Positions 54,348 through 64,000 of a DNA stretch of 64,000 nt are shown here, piece after piece (positions within the stretch are counted from its first letter, which is position 1; every line of letters starts with the position of its first letter). This stretch comes from Cladorrhinum sp. PSN259 (Eukaryota; Ascomycota; Sordariomycetes; Sordariales; Podosporaceae). A program made the translations under genes and the position numbers. The notes below the pieces were generated by a model. That model worked only from the letters and a program-made list of their open reading frames with translations, had not been told where the DNA came from and ran no database searches. The DNA lies in contig MU867143.1 of assembly GCA_033725935.1 (NCBI GenBank), forward strand, positions 19,631 through 83,630. Reading direction: 5' to 3'.

Positions 54348-54858
54348 CTCAAAGGCAGAAAACCATTACGCAGCTCCGAATACTATAGCTCAGCTATGGT
54401 TAAGTCCATTAATAGCATTTCTTTATATAATACCGGCAAGGAAGTTGCATATTTAAGTATACGTTATGGTAGGGTATTGTTAGAGTCCTCTTTACTAAGC
54501 AGAACGAGAAATTTAGCGGCACTGGTTCACGGGAGTGTCTTAAGAACGTCCACACTACTCCGTAAGCTTCGTTGTTATTGATTAGGTCATTAGATAGAAC
54601 ACGATAATAGTCTTCTGTGTCTTGTGAGACTGAACTAACCTAACCAGAAAAATTCGATGATTCTAGAAGATGATGCGTTGCTTGTGTAACGATTCGTCAG
54701 GGCGGCGTAAAAAAAAACCCCCCCCAAAAAAACCAAAAGAAAATTGATACGAAAAGAGGAAAAAAAAACCAGATACAGTAAAGAGAACTCCTAATCGGCC
54801 AAATAATAAAGCCACTTCCACTCTCACTACTTGCCCCATCGCCCCCAACCACTACCCA
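54348..54858. other. Intergenic with an A/C homopolymer patch
   Basis: At about 54710-54745 runs of A, then C, then A follow each other, adjoining an A-rich stretch to 54770. No gene. Confidence 0.4.
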
Positions 54859-57129
54859 TCACAACCAATCATGGTCATCACCATCTACATCGCCATCTTC
54901 ATTATAAACCACCTCCTCGCAAGACCCGTTTCCTCCTCCATAATAGTGATGATAGTGAATACCAAGCCAACTTATCTTCCTTACTAAATCCCGGTCCCTC
55001 TTGATATATTTATCCGCGCAGTGTCCGCACCAGTCACAGCCGGAATCATAGGCAGCTAGCCGATCAATCTTAGCGTTTCCGTCTCTGTATATTGTTCGGC
55101 TGGAAGTGTATCTATCGTCTCTATCGGGCTCGCCCTTTAAATCTGAAGCATCCAGCCGCAAATCATCATCGTCCGAACCAAACTCGCTCAAAAAGTCGCT
55201 GTCGTAGAGCAGTTGGACATTGTGCTTTGGCTCGTCCTTCTTCTTGCGGAGCCGGGCTAGATGCCGCTGGATCTTTGGTGCTTTTCGAGCTGGTTGGAAT
55301 GGATGCGCTTTCCGCAGGCACATTCGACTTTGGAGACCTTTTGCTTTTTGCCGAAAAACTTGCCGGGTCCCCGTGCTCGCGGATCCCACGGGCCAAGGCT
55401 CTTGAGGGGATTGGCAAGAGAAGAGCTTTCGACGGTGCCAGCGGTCTTCCCTTCCAGTTTGCCTAGGGTGACGCAAATATTGCTCTCCGCTGCATCGCCG
55501 GGGAGCGGCTGAGGCGCCGACGGGGCCAGACCGTTACTTGCCTCCTCCCAGCAAGAAGGCGTATCCTGACGGACTCTGGGCTCCAGCGAGGACTGACCCG
55601 GACCCAGGATCTGAAGGAGCCCGACGACTTTTCGTTCCCACTCAGTATGGAGTTCTGACCGCTCTACGTGCGTGATGAGTTGCTGAACCTGAACGAACGT
55701 CAGGTCCTCTCCGCACCCGTATATGTAATCACAGAGTGCTGACTTCGAGATGACGTTGGTTGGGTCGGAGATGTCATTTTTTGTATGATCAAGATGAGGC
55801 GGAATGCGATGAGGAATGTCGGGTAGATATTGCTCAGCATGAGCGAGAAGGCCTTCGTGGGTAGTGAACCTCAGACCATACCTGCACGTCGTCGTTAATT
55901 CACCGTTCCGTGGATTATCTGGTAAAGCGCCGTGGCGAAGGGTATAATTGACGTGCTTTATGAGCAAACCGGGACTTGCGAAGGTTTTGCTACAAGTACA
56001 CGGCAGTTCGCGGTTCGGTGGTACAATGGGTACAATGGGTACCTGGGTCAGGGTTTGCAGGTCTTTATTAGTCTTTAGTGTTTTTAGAGTTAGCGATATA
56101 CTTGTCGATAGTCTTATAACCGCCTCTTTAGGTGTTCCCGTTTTTGCTTAGGATGCAGGTGCTATTTTTGCAGGACCTGCTCCTAAGGCTGTTTTCCTTG
56201 GTATATTTGCAGTTGTTTTGGTTATCTTTTGCTTAAAGTTTTCTTCGGTAAAAAGTCCTTTATAGGCGGGCTTCGTTAGGTCTAATACCATTAGAGGAAG
56301 AGAGGTCGATTCTGACAGAGTATTGACGATGAAATCCTCCCCCTTGATATTAATGTTTCTGACAGATGACCCTTGAGCTGGTGCCTCAGTAGCTTGGCGC
56401 CTCGCTACTTTTGTTTTCCGGAATAGGTAATTTCTGAGCCATTTTTTTCTCGGCTGGACTCTCAATCGTAGTCGTCTCCTGTGATAATCCCTCCTTCGAG
56501 GACAGTTCCTCAAGGGCCTTCTTAAATGGTTCCTTTTCGAGGACAGTTTCGGGCCCCGTCTCCTTCATTGACTTTTTAGGCTCCGTAGGAGGTTGATCTG
56601 GATTTGTGGTTATAGCAGATGTGCGGGTTACGGCTAAGACCTTTGCTAGTATGCTATAGGCATAAACAGTTTTCGGTATTTGGAAAATATGGAACTCGAG
56701 TAAAAGGAGATTTGGGAAAGTGTTGCCGTATTCGTATGTTGTCCTAGAGGGAGACCCGGGGTTTGACTGGAGAATGCTGTGGCGAATTGGCAATGGAGAC
56801 ACCCGTATATGGTCTTCGAGCTCCGGTAACTTTTTAAACTTCTTTCGGCATTCGCACGCAAACTTCTTTAAAACTTTCGCAATGCTGCTCACGGGTACCG
56901 TCTCGGCATTTGCATGCTGAGGCGTCGGCTGTTGAAAGGGGGCCGCTGCCGGTGTATTTCCGGGGTGTGTGTTTCCAGGGCCCGCTGCCGGCGTGTTTCC
57001 CAGGGCTGCTACCGGTATGTTTCCGGAGGTCGCTGTGGGTGTGTTTCCGGGAGGTTTGTTTCCGGGGGGTTTGTAAGTGGCGGACTCCCGGGAGAAGTCT
57101 ACTTCCTTACGCACCCACACCTCGACCAA
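54859..57129 (-). pseudogene. Broken gene with repeated C2H2-like fingers and PGNTP repeats
   Basis: The minus strand reads almost continuously as one low-complexity protein. From the N-terminal side: KPPGNTPT.., several PGNTPAA-type repeats, a finger-like CECRKKFKKLPELEDHI, Lys/Glu-rich linker, VLDLTKPAYKGLFTEENFK, a second finger CTCSKTFASPGLLIKHVNY, a third CRYGLRFTTHEGLLAHAEQY, a fourth CACGKRIHSNQLEKH with HLARLRKKK, and an acidic tail with CDWCGHC and a Gly/Asp-rich end. Breaks: a frame change near 56400-56500, an in-frame TAA (56148-56150, CAA fits), and a one-base slip near 55270 inside the fourth finger. The first codon of the frame is TTG and no ATG start is clear. Probably a decayed nuclear protein; introns could explain some breaks. 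Confidence 0.5.
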
Positions 57130-57452
57130 GGCAGCCCTGTCTAACGTCCTCTCTCAAGCGCCTTAACACCGCCTTTAACACCCCTCTACGCCCTGGCCTT
57201 CCCAATGAACCATCCGTAGCTTTGTGCCTTTTAACCGAGGTAGAACCACATTATGCCGTCGAATTACGGGTCCCGCGGGCCGACGCTTCCGGCAGCCCGA
57301 AATACGCGTTAGCTTACGATACCGAATGTAGAGTCGATATAACAAAAGGAAACTCCGCCGCATTCTTCAACAGCTTCTCTATTCTTCTATCCAAAACTAC
57401 ATCTACATAGCGCTCGCATCCACAACGGCCGTCCTTCCTATCGCAGCCGTCT
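57130..57452. other. Intergenic between two minus-strand genes
   Basis: A plus-strand frame reads LPNEPSVALCLLTEVEPHY and SPKYALAYDTECRVDI but has no context; probably repeat-derived. No gene called. Confidence 0.3.
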
Positions 57453-58316
57453 TCAGCCCATAGCAGCCGCTACTCTAGCCCTCTCAAGAGTATCTAGAGC
57501 CTCCAGAAAGCTAGGCAGAAACTCCTCAGTCTCGGCCTCAAAGCCCTGGTGATGCCCCGGGACGACCCACAGAGGACACCCTAAGATCTTAGCCTGTGCC
57601 GCCGGAGCGCGAGCAAAGAAGGCCTCTCGACAGCGCACGCTCCGCATGACGCCCACACTCGTCCCGTTGTCGCGAATTCGCCACAGATTAGGCGTGTACC
57701 CTCCCCCCAAGATCGGAATCTCGTACTCCCAGAAATTAACACGATTCCGAGGATCGGGTTTAAGGACGGGCGGGACCCCTTCATCATCGTATCCGATCAG
57801 TTTCGATCCAAACTCCGCCGCCGCCGCTTCGAGCCCTTGATTCTTATACAGGTACGTAAGATGCAAGAACCACTCGAATAATTGGCTCGCGTCGGGGAGT
57901 AACATGAATGTCGGCGCCTCGTGCGCGATGACGTGCATCGCCATCTCGGGAAAATCATGCGCGAACTGGAACGCAAGGATCCCGCCGCTGCTGCTTCCAA
58001 AGATGATGGACCTTTCTAATCCGGCAGCCCGGATTACGGCCCGGACATCACGCGCTTGCTGAGGCGGGTTGAATAATTTGTTGGATTCGACCTCGCCGGA
58101 GAGCTGGCTGCCTGACATTTGGCGCCGGTCAAAAGTCGCACAGATGAAATTGGCGGTTTTTGAGAGAGCGGCCATCAGGGGGAAGAATTGGCAGCCGTGC
58201 CCGTTTCCGCCGGGGATAAATGTTATTAGCGGGCCGACTTCGTTTTTATTGGTCGTCCAGTAGCGCAGGTCGCAGCCTTCATTGTGGACAGTTCCTTCGG
58301 TGAGGTTAAATTCCAT
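57453..58316 (-). CDS. Alpha/beta hydrolase
   Basis: Single exon, 287 residues, start MEFNLTEGTVH. The alpha/beta-hydrolase fold is visible: oxyanion region FIPGGNGHGCQFFPL, strand FICATFDRRQMSGS, nucleophile elbow IIFGSSSGGILAFQF (Ser about residue 109), and the catalytic His in WVVPGHHQGFE near residue 255. The acid could be the Asp/Glu around HVIAHEAPT or the strand before PGHH. No signal peptide, so intracellular. Substrate unknown; resembles fungal esterase/lactonase-like hydrolases. Looks intact. Confidence 0.8.
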   Translation of the reverse strand: MEFNLTEGTVHNEGCDLRYWTTNKNEVGPLITFIPGGNGHGCQFFPLMAALSKTANFICATFDRRQMSGSQLSGEVESNKLFNPPQQARDVRAVIRAAGLERSIIFGSSSGGILAFQFAHDFPEMAMHVIAHEAPTFMLLPDASQLFEWFLHLTYLYKNQGLEAAAAEFGSKLIGYDDEGVPPVLKPDPRNRVNFWEYEIPILGGGYTPNLWRIRDNGTSVGVMRSVRCREAFFARAPAAQAKILGCPLWVVPGHHQGFEAETEEFLPSFLEALDTLERARVAAAMG

Positions 58317-59190
58317 TTTTCTTCTTTTTATCGCTTTCGTTTTGTTTTCTCCGGTACGGTAATGGTTGAGTTCCTAGTTAATAGAACTTTTTGATTTCCA
58401 CGTCTGTATACGGTGTCAGGAACGGTTCCCATCTTGTGGTTTTATACCAGGGCGCCTTATGTAGGACTTCTCCAGGCAGGAAGCCAAGACGTCGTTGGCG
58501 GGGATTCAGAACCCGTACCACAGCCCCAAACTAGTCCTGCAGTGCAACCACCCTCATCCTCCACAGTGTCCGAATCATCCAGTGAAAAGCAACAATCCTT
58601 AACCGACGTGAGGGGTTGGCCCGGAGAGCAGCTTAGAGCGAGCCGATTAAATCGACCGTGTCCCGCCTGTTCAGTAAATCGACCGTGCCGTCGTGCACCC
58701 TCTTATATCCGCGTAAAGTGGCGTAAGATATATGACCTCCTCAGGGTTTTCTAGACTACCTTAGATAAGGTATACTATTAGGCTATCTCTTATAGTTTAG
58801 CGAGAACGTGAGTCTAAAGTTAAAGGAGCGAAAGGGAGGGGTAGCTAAAAGATTTAGGTAGGTGTTACGACCTGCACCGGGTAGGGTTCAGACTGTAAGG
58901 CAGTACGCCTGGGGTAACTACCGTATTAGAACAAGGGGGTTCATTAAAGGACGCAGCCCCCAACCACACAAATTAGTCAGCCCAGCCCGCATATACATGC
59001 CCATTTTCACGCGTAAATTGTAATTGGTGGCCATTGTCCAGTTAACCCCACTATTTCTCTCCAGCCGCATCCTTTTTGCCAACAATTCCATCTCACCTCG
59101 AAAACAACAACCATACAACTTCACATTTTCTAGTCACCACTTCCAATCGCACACATTAATTCCCATCCCCATATTCCTACACTACCAGAC
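58317..59190. other. Intergenic, contains one LTR stub
   Basis: No gene called; a 113-codon plus-strand frame at 58413-58754 matches nothing. The stretch 59090-59190 is rich in AACC and CACA words and is probably the leader of the aminopeptidase gene. Confidence 0.4.
58863..58917 (-). repeat. LTR end fragment of the same family
   Basis: TGTTACGACCTGC.. through GGGGTAA matches the terminal 55 bases of the LTR (as at 53036-53090) in minus orientation. The rest of the LTR is missing. Confidence 0.7.
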
Positions 59191-61021
59191 ATGATCCGCT
59201 CAGCCCTCTCACTCCTCCTCCTCACCTCGTCTCTCACCTTCGCGCGCGAAACAGACGACAACCAATACGTCCTCAAATTCTCCGTCCCAGTCCCTGAAGC
59301 TCACGCCCACCATGAACCCAACCATCATGTCCCATCCCACGGCCATGCATACGAAAATATCCATCATCCCCCCCCGCCCGAGGTGATGGAAGCGTTGCGG
59401 CTCTTCCCCACTGACCCGGTTAACGCGCTGAAATATGCCCGGCCGGACGCGGCCGAGGCGTTGGACGCGCCGCGGCTACTCCGTGTGCTGGGTGAAGATG
59501 AACCGAGGTGGATGACGGAGGGGGATAAGTTGCGCTTGCGGAGGGGGGGAAGAAGGTTTGTTGATCTGACGGGACATGACTTTGAGTTTGAGGGGTTGGT
59601 TAAGGGTGAGGCGAGTATGTTCTCCCCCCCCCCCCCCCCTCCCCCACCCAAATTTTTCTTTTGGTTATGAAGTTGGTTCTGTGGGTGTGGGAGGTGTGAG
59701 GATGGCATGTTAATGAGTGATGGTGGTGAGCAGATTTACCGGAACTGACGCACCAGCGCCTGGTTAAGCCGCTCTTTGCGCGCGTATCGACTGACCGGAT
59801 GAGGACTGTGCTAGAGCACATGACTGGGTACTATAACCGGCTATATAATGATGTGCATGGGGAGATGAGTGCTGAGTGGTTGCATGGCGAGGTTGCGCGG
59901 GTATATTTTTCCACACAACATTCCCCATGTCGACGGCACTGTTCAAGATGTAAGGAATGGAGGGAACGACCTGTCGCTGATGGCATGAACAGATCATCAA
60001 AATTTCCCCCTTCGGCTCACACATCTCCCTCGAATACTTTACGCATGCATTCCGCCAGCCGTCCATCATTGCCCGGTTCGAGCCGCCAGTGAGAAACTTC
60101 AGCCTCCCACTCACCATCCTCGGTGCGCACCAAGACAGCGCAAACTATCTGTTCCCGCTGCTTCCGGCACCGGGCGCCGACGATGACTGCTCCGGCACGG
60201 TGAGCATCCTGGAAGCGTTCCGTGTGCTTGCCGAGGCCGGGTTCCGCCCCAAGGACGGCCCCGTCGAGTTCCATTGGTATGCTGCCGAGGAAGCTGGGCT
60301 GCTGGGGAGCTTGGCGATTGCGCAATATAAGAGGGCGAGTGGACAACGGATTGGGGCTATGTTAGAGTTTGTGAGATTTTTTTTAGTTCTTATTTTTCAT
60401 CTTTACTTTGTCTTCCATGTTATCGTTGCGTGACGTTGATTGTCGGTGATTCTGATGATGGAGGCGGACAGGACATGACGGCGTACGTGGCACGCAACGC
60501 AACCGAGTCGATTGCCATGGTCTCGACGCAGGCGGACGAGGCGCTGACAAACTGGACGGTCGCTCTGGGGAAGGAGTATCTCTCGGTGCCGATTGATGTA
60601 TACGAGCTGGGACCGTGAGTCTTCCTCTCTTTCACTGTTTTACTGTGTGACAGATCTGACATTGCGCGGGACGGGATCACAGAAACGCGGGCTCGGATTA
60701 CATGTCGTACACTATGTACAAGTACCCGTCGGCGTTTGCCACTGAAGGTGATCCTATGAACGGCGGCTTTCCAGGCGATATGGATCCCTATGTGCATACG
60801 GCTATGGATAGGATGGATGTGGATGACGACAGGGGGTATTTCTCGCTTGACGTGAGTTCTATTCTTCTTTTATTTGTTTTTCCTTTAGCCTTCCACTTCT
60901 CTACAATGAGCTGGCTGTGTTCTGTTTACTGACATTGAATCTCAAGCACATGGCGCGATTCACCGAGCTCGCGATTGCTTATACAGTGGAGCAAGCGGGG
61001 TGGGATAATCGATGGCGATAG
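59191..61021 (+). CDS. Secreted M28 aminopeptidase (Lap1-type leucine aminopeptidase)
   Basis: Six exons (59191-59605, 59734-59900, 59993-60370, 60472-60614, 60683-60851, 60947-61021), all GT..AG and in phase, give 448 residues. Signal peptide MIRSALSLLLLTSSLTFA, then a propeptide with a His-rich stretch (EAHAHHEPNHHVPSHGHAY). The catalytic domain starts around VKPLFARVSTDRM. All co-catalytic zinc ligands of family M28 are visible: GAHQDS (His), PGADDDCSG (Asp), WYAAEEAG (Glu pair), EFDMTAYV (Asp) and DPYVHTAMD (His), with CSG and TDQ-like words around. It removes N-terminal amino acids from peptides outside the cell. Intron 1 contains a run of 16 C (59624-59639). It looks fully functional. 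Confidence 0.9.
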
Positions 61022-61353
61022 ACGAATAATTAGGTCAATCTTATCGATATTGATGCTTTTTTATGTATATTCTTAACTCGCGGAGATGTCAAAACAGTCA
61101 ATTTTTTCAAATGTGAACATATAAAGACACTTCATAATCATAATCCTATTGCCAAATAAATAATATTTCGTACACCGCTATGCCCTTGGCAGGGCTCGTC
61201 GGTCCCTCTACTGCTATTTACACAAGGAAAACCGTACCGTAAGGGCCGGCTGAAAAACCTCGTATCTACTCTATAGAATCCTTCCATTGGCCGTAGTAGG
61301 CCCGTATCCGTATCATACCATTGTAAAAGGAAGCCGACTAATCCATGGCCGCC
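61022..61353. other. Intergenic flank and LINE 3' untranslated region
   Basis: The end toward 61353 is probably the 3' UTR of the minus-strand LINE. Nothing else seen. Confidence 0.4.
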
Positions 61354-62240
61354 CTATATTGTAGGGTCTATGCCCAGGCTTGCTTCCAGTTCCAGCTCCA
61401 GCTTCCTAGCCAGGTTGTATTCTAGAAGCCTGCCCGAATCCATCAGCCATGTCAGAACCTTCCTTGCAAGCCTTCCGGCCCTAGGGCTTCCACCCTTCAG
61501 GGCCCACTGTAAGTCTCTGCGGGAGTCGATTCCTGTAGCCGCCCAGGTTCTTGGTTTCGGTGAGTCTGGGCACCATACCACCAGGTGTTCTACCGACTCG
61601 CGGCCGGAGCCGCAAATACAGTAGGGCGTAGTAATCCCCGGCACGCGGGCTCGAAAAAGGAAGTCTTTCAGCCCTATAGCCCCTGTACGGGCCTGTGTTA
61701 AGAGAGAGCTGTGGGCTTTAGTCAGTTCTTCGTGCCGTCGAAAGACGGCCTTATCTGTGAGGTCTAGGCCTTTTTCGTCCACTAGCCTCGACGGCCTCTG
61801 AGGCTTGCCCTCTGTCTGAGCCTTCCACCGTTCCTTCCAAGCCACTGCCAAGGCTTCCATAGAGCGTTCTCCTTCGCGGTTGCTACTGCTTAGGGCCTTC
61901 CAAGACCCTATTATATTCACAGCTCTTTCCACTGCCGTGGGTGCCATAGGTCCAGGGAGAGGTCTCCGGCCTCTGGCCCTTGCCCGGTTTCTTTGTGCCC
62001 GTAGGACTAGCCTATTACAGGCCTCTTGTACTATTACCACTGGTGCTTTCGGAGGCTTGTCAGCCACAGTCACTGGCCTGTGGATTCTGTCTTCGAAGTC
62101 TGCGAGCCGCTTGTTGAAGTATAGGTCCAGTGGTGGCACCCAGGTCTCTGCTTCTAAGTAACGAAGTGGTGTGGCTTTGTAAGCCCCGGCTACTATACGT
62201 AGGCTACGGTTCTGAGCCTTGGCTATTCCATAACAATAAT
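61354..62240 (-). mobile_element. Tad-like LINE, 3' end of ORF2
   Basis: The minus strand reads LRIVAGAYKATPLRYLEAE, WVPPLDLYFNKRLADFEDRI, then to the C-terminus LLTQARTGAIGLKDFLF, RARVPGITTPYCICGSGRE and SVEHLVVWCPD (Cys-Cys-His-Cys zinc motif at the end of Tad1-type LINE polyproteins). It ends EASLGIDPTI at 61354. The coding part upstream of about 62240 (endonuclease and reverse transcriptase) is absent; instead the DNA passes into a tandem repeat and then ORF1. The element is thus internally deleted. This piece has few stops, unlike ORF1. Confidence 0.75.
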
Positions 62241-62311
62241 TTTACTACTATTACTAATCCATGGCGTCGTTTTCTCCAGTAGGTAGGGCCGGGGCTAATG
62301 CGGCTTCTAGG

Positions 62312-62357
62312 GCTTATATAGCCTATATGGCCTATATGGCCTATATGGCCTATATGG
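62312..62357. repeat. CCTATATGG tandem repeat
   Basis: Four perfect units of CCTATATGG (62322-62357) plus a mutated fifth (GCTTATATA at 62312). It sits exactly where the LINE's reverse transcriptase should be. Confidence 0.8.
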
Positions 62358-62589
62358 TTAACGTAGTCGTAATCTGGAAGGCTCGCTAAACTTCTTCACT
62401 GAACCTAAGCCTCGTTTAGGACAGGTGTGTCCCGGCAGTTCTAAGTTCTTCCACCCTAGCCGGCCTTCTAAGGCGTCTTTTCCAGCTTCCTATTACCTGG
62501 AAATCCTCCGTTTTTTCTGGCTGGGGTAGGTTATATAAAAATGGGGTTAGTGGGCCGAATACTAGCCCAGTCGTAGTGGCTGTCTCGAA

Positions 62590-63690
62590 GGTGCGTAGTC
62601 TAGATTGGTAGGCTTCTCTCGCCCTGAGTTTGGCTTACATAGCCTTCGGGCATTCCTTGGCCCAGGCCGTATGCCCACCTCCACACGCCGGGTATTTACA
62701 GAAGGCCTGGTTACTATAGGTAGGGCACTGGGCTTCCCCGGCTTTGCCTCCCTCCCCGTAGCCCCCCGTAGCACACCTTAGGCACCTGGGAGCCTTGCGG
62801 CAGTACCGCTGTAAGTGCCCCCATTCGAAGCACTTATAGCACTGTACCGGGGCTAGGGTGGCCTAGTACGGCTCGTAGTCGAAAATCTGGGCCCTCTAGA
62901 CTATACCGTCGTTATAGGCCTTACGGTCCTCCTCTTGGTCGGTAAGGGTCACCATAACTGTGGCTCTGGTAAACTATGGGTTTTGGGGGAGCCTGTATTT
63001 AACCTTTTCCACCGTCCTTAAGCCAAGCTCCTTGCCGAAGACTTCCACCGTAACGTCCTATAGGTTTTCCTTCCTTAGGCCTTTTACTAAGACCGCATAG
63101 GTTCTTCAGGCCTCTATTACTTCTTGGCCGAAGGCTTCTTAGATCCACTAGTTATTAGTCAAGTGCCACTACTTAGTAACCGAGTCTTTAAAAGTAACTA
63201 TAAAGTCACCGCTCGGCAACTGCCTAGCCGCAATAGCTCCTTTGCGTATAGAAACTTAGTTGATAGCCTATACTATCTCTTATAGGGACATCTTCCTATA
63301 TTCGGAAGCCATAATCGAGCCTCTAACCAATACTTCCTGATTCTGTCTAGCAGGCACTACCTTCTTCGGTACGGCCTAGGTAGTAGGTCCTACGGCAATA
63401 GTAGCCCAGGTCTTAGGCTATACGTTAGTTTGGATATTAGTCTCTTTCAGGGCTTCTTTAACCCCTTCGACCACAGCCTTCTTCAGTAGGCTTACGTTAT
63501 TGTAGGGGTTCTGGGACTGGGTTTAAGCCTAGGAACGGTAAGCTTGCCAGAGGTCTGCTCTAATAGACCTGGCTACGGCTCTAAAGTCCAGGTAGGCTAT
63601 AGTAATAAGCCCATTAATAAAGCCTTAAATTCCGTCTATAAGGGTACGGTCGAAATGGTTAGGGCCGTTATATCGGGAGGCTAACCCTAA
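62590..63690 (-). mobile_element. Tad-like LINE ORF1 (gag-like), full of TAG stops
   Basis: The minus strand carries CCHC zinc knuckles in CYKCFEWGHLQRYC (62800-62845) and a second pair CLRCATGG..C and CKYPACGGGHTAWAKEC (about 62660-62760), which identify the gag-like ORF1. Upstream text includes VEGVKEALKETNIQ, KTWATIAVGPTT, EAFGQEVIEA, VEVFGKELGLRTVEKVKYRL and VMVTLTDQEEDRKAYND. At least nine in-frame TAGs fall where CAG or TGG is expected, a clear RIP signature. Confidence 0.75.
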
Positions 63691-64000
63691 AGTGTGGGTG
63701 GACGTTGGTTCTTGTAGCTGTAAGTGGTGTAGCTGTAAGTGGCTGTGGGTCTTGTGGCTGTGGGTCGTGTAGCCGCGGGAGGGTTAGTCAGCTGGTCACG
63801 TGGGTAGTGGTCAGTGCGACCCCACGAATTCCTTCCACCGTCGCGTCGTACGAATCCGACGCGGTATTTAACGCCTCTGCGCGCGGCCGCAGCGGCTTGC
63901 GCCACGGCGCAGGTGGTACGGTTAGATAGGGTTTTTCGACGGCTTTCGTATGACGTAGAAATCAAGGGGTTTGGAGGGGCGCTGACCAAGCGGCGCCCGA
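63691..64000 (-). repeat. Likely LINE 5' untranslated region with short tandem repeats
   Basis: Two or three related units built on GTAGCTGTAAGTGG / GTGGCTGTGGGTCTTG occur at 63712-63775, then GC-rich sequence to the window end. It precedes ORF1 in the minus orientation, fitting the 5' end of the LINE, which probably continues beyond the window. Confidence 0.4.

Noticed and set aside
62322..62357. CCTATATGG units as MADS-box (CArG) binding sites
   Set aside because: The core has five, not six, A/T bases and the repeat lies inside a dead LINE; a microsatellite is simpler.
1..64000. Secondary-metabolite gene cluster
   Set aside because: No PKS, NRPS, terpene synthase or P450 gene is visible; the intact genes do not share a pathway.

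Overview
The window looks like a piece of a filamentous ascomycete nuclear genome (Pezizomycotina, most likely Sordariomycetes). The evidence is short GT..AG introns in almost every gene, fungus-specific families (HET, 2EXR, fungal rhodopsin-like membrane protein, CorA-like, CFEM-like, GH5 endoglucanase), and strongly AT-shifted repeats whose in-frame stops are nearly all TAG or TAA where CAG, CAA or TGG is expected. That is the signature of repeat-induced point mutation (RIP). Gene spacing is wide and the repeats sit between islands of intact genes, as in an accessory or subtelomere-like region; the subtelomeric reading is inference.

Layout. 0-3.2 kb: a decayed gene at the window edge, a possible tyrosine-recombinase-like relic and a 5'-truncated Copia element. 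3.2-5 kb: intact GH5 endoglucanase on the minus strand. 5.7-6.7 kb: 3' half of a Git3-type sugar-sensing GPCR, broken three ways. 6.7-9.8 kb: mutated repeats (LTR piece, Fot1/pogo relic, LINE-like tail). 9.8-10.7 kb: a five-repeat lectin-like protein, then an assembly gap between G and C homopolymers. 11.8-12.6 kb: small heat shock protein. 12.8-16.1 kb: three pseudogenes (kinase-like, zinc-finger-like, 2EXR). 18.3-21.9 kb: a bacterial-type Tc insecticidal toxin B-subunit gene, carrying a spliceosomal intron but frameshifted and truncated. 22.5-30.3 kb: rhodopsin-like membrane protein, HET C-terminal fragment, CFEM-like GPI protein, membrane-anchored HET protein. 33-39 kb: small conserved protein, CorA-like protein, secreted M61-type metallopeptidase. 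42-50 kb: FucP-type sugar permease, a 74-residue cysteine-rich secreted protein, a multi-span membrane protein, a cysteine-rich GPI protein. 50.8-54.3 kb: three insertions of one LTR family, each with its own perfect 5-bp target-site duplication. 54.9-58.3 kb: broken zinc-finger-like gene and an alpha/beta hydrolase. 59.2-61 kb: secreted M28 aminopeptidase (six exons). 61.2-64 kb: an internally deleted Tad-like LINE.

The intact genes do not form one pathway or an obvious biosynthetic cluster. Several fit nutrient acquisition and outside-world interaction (GH5, M28, M61, FucP permease, CFEM/GPI proteins, a possible effector), and two HET-family genes fit allorecognition. The most unusual content is the intron-bearing Tc-toxin-like gene, the lectin-like repeat gene about 8 kb from it, and the clean insertion record of the LTR family with copies at different stages of RIP decay.
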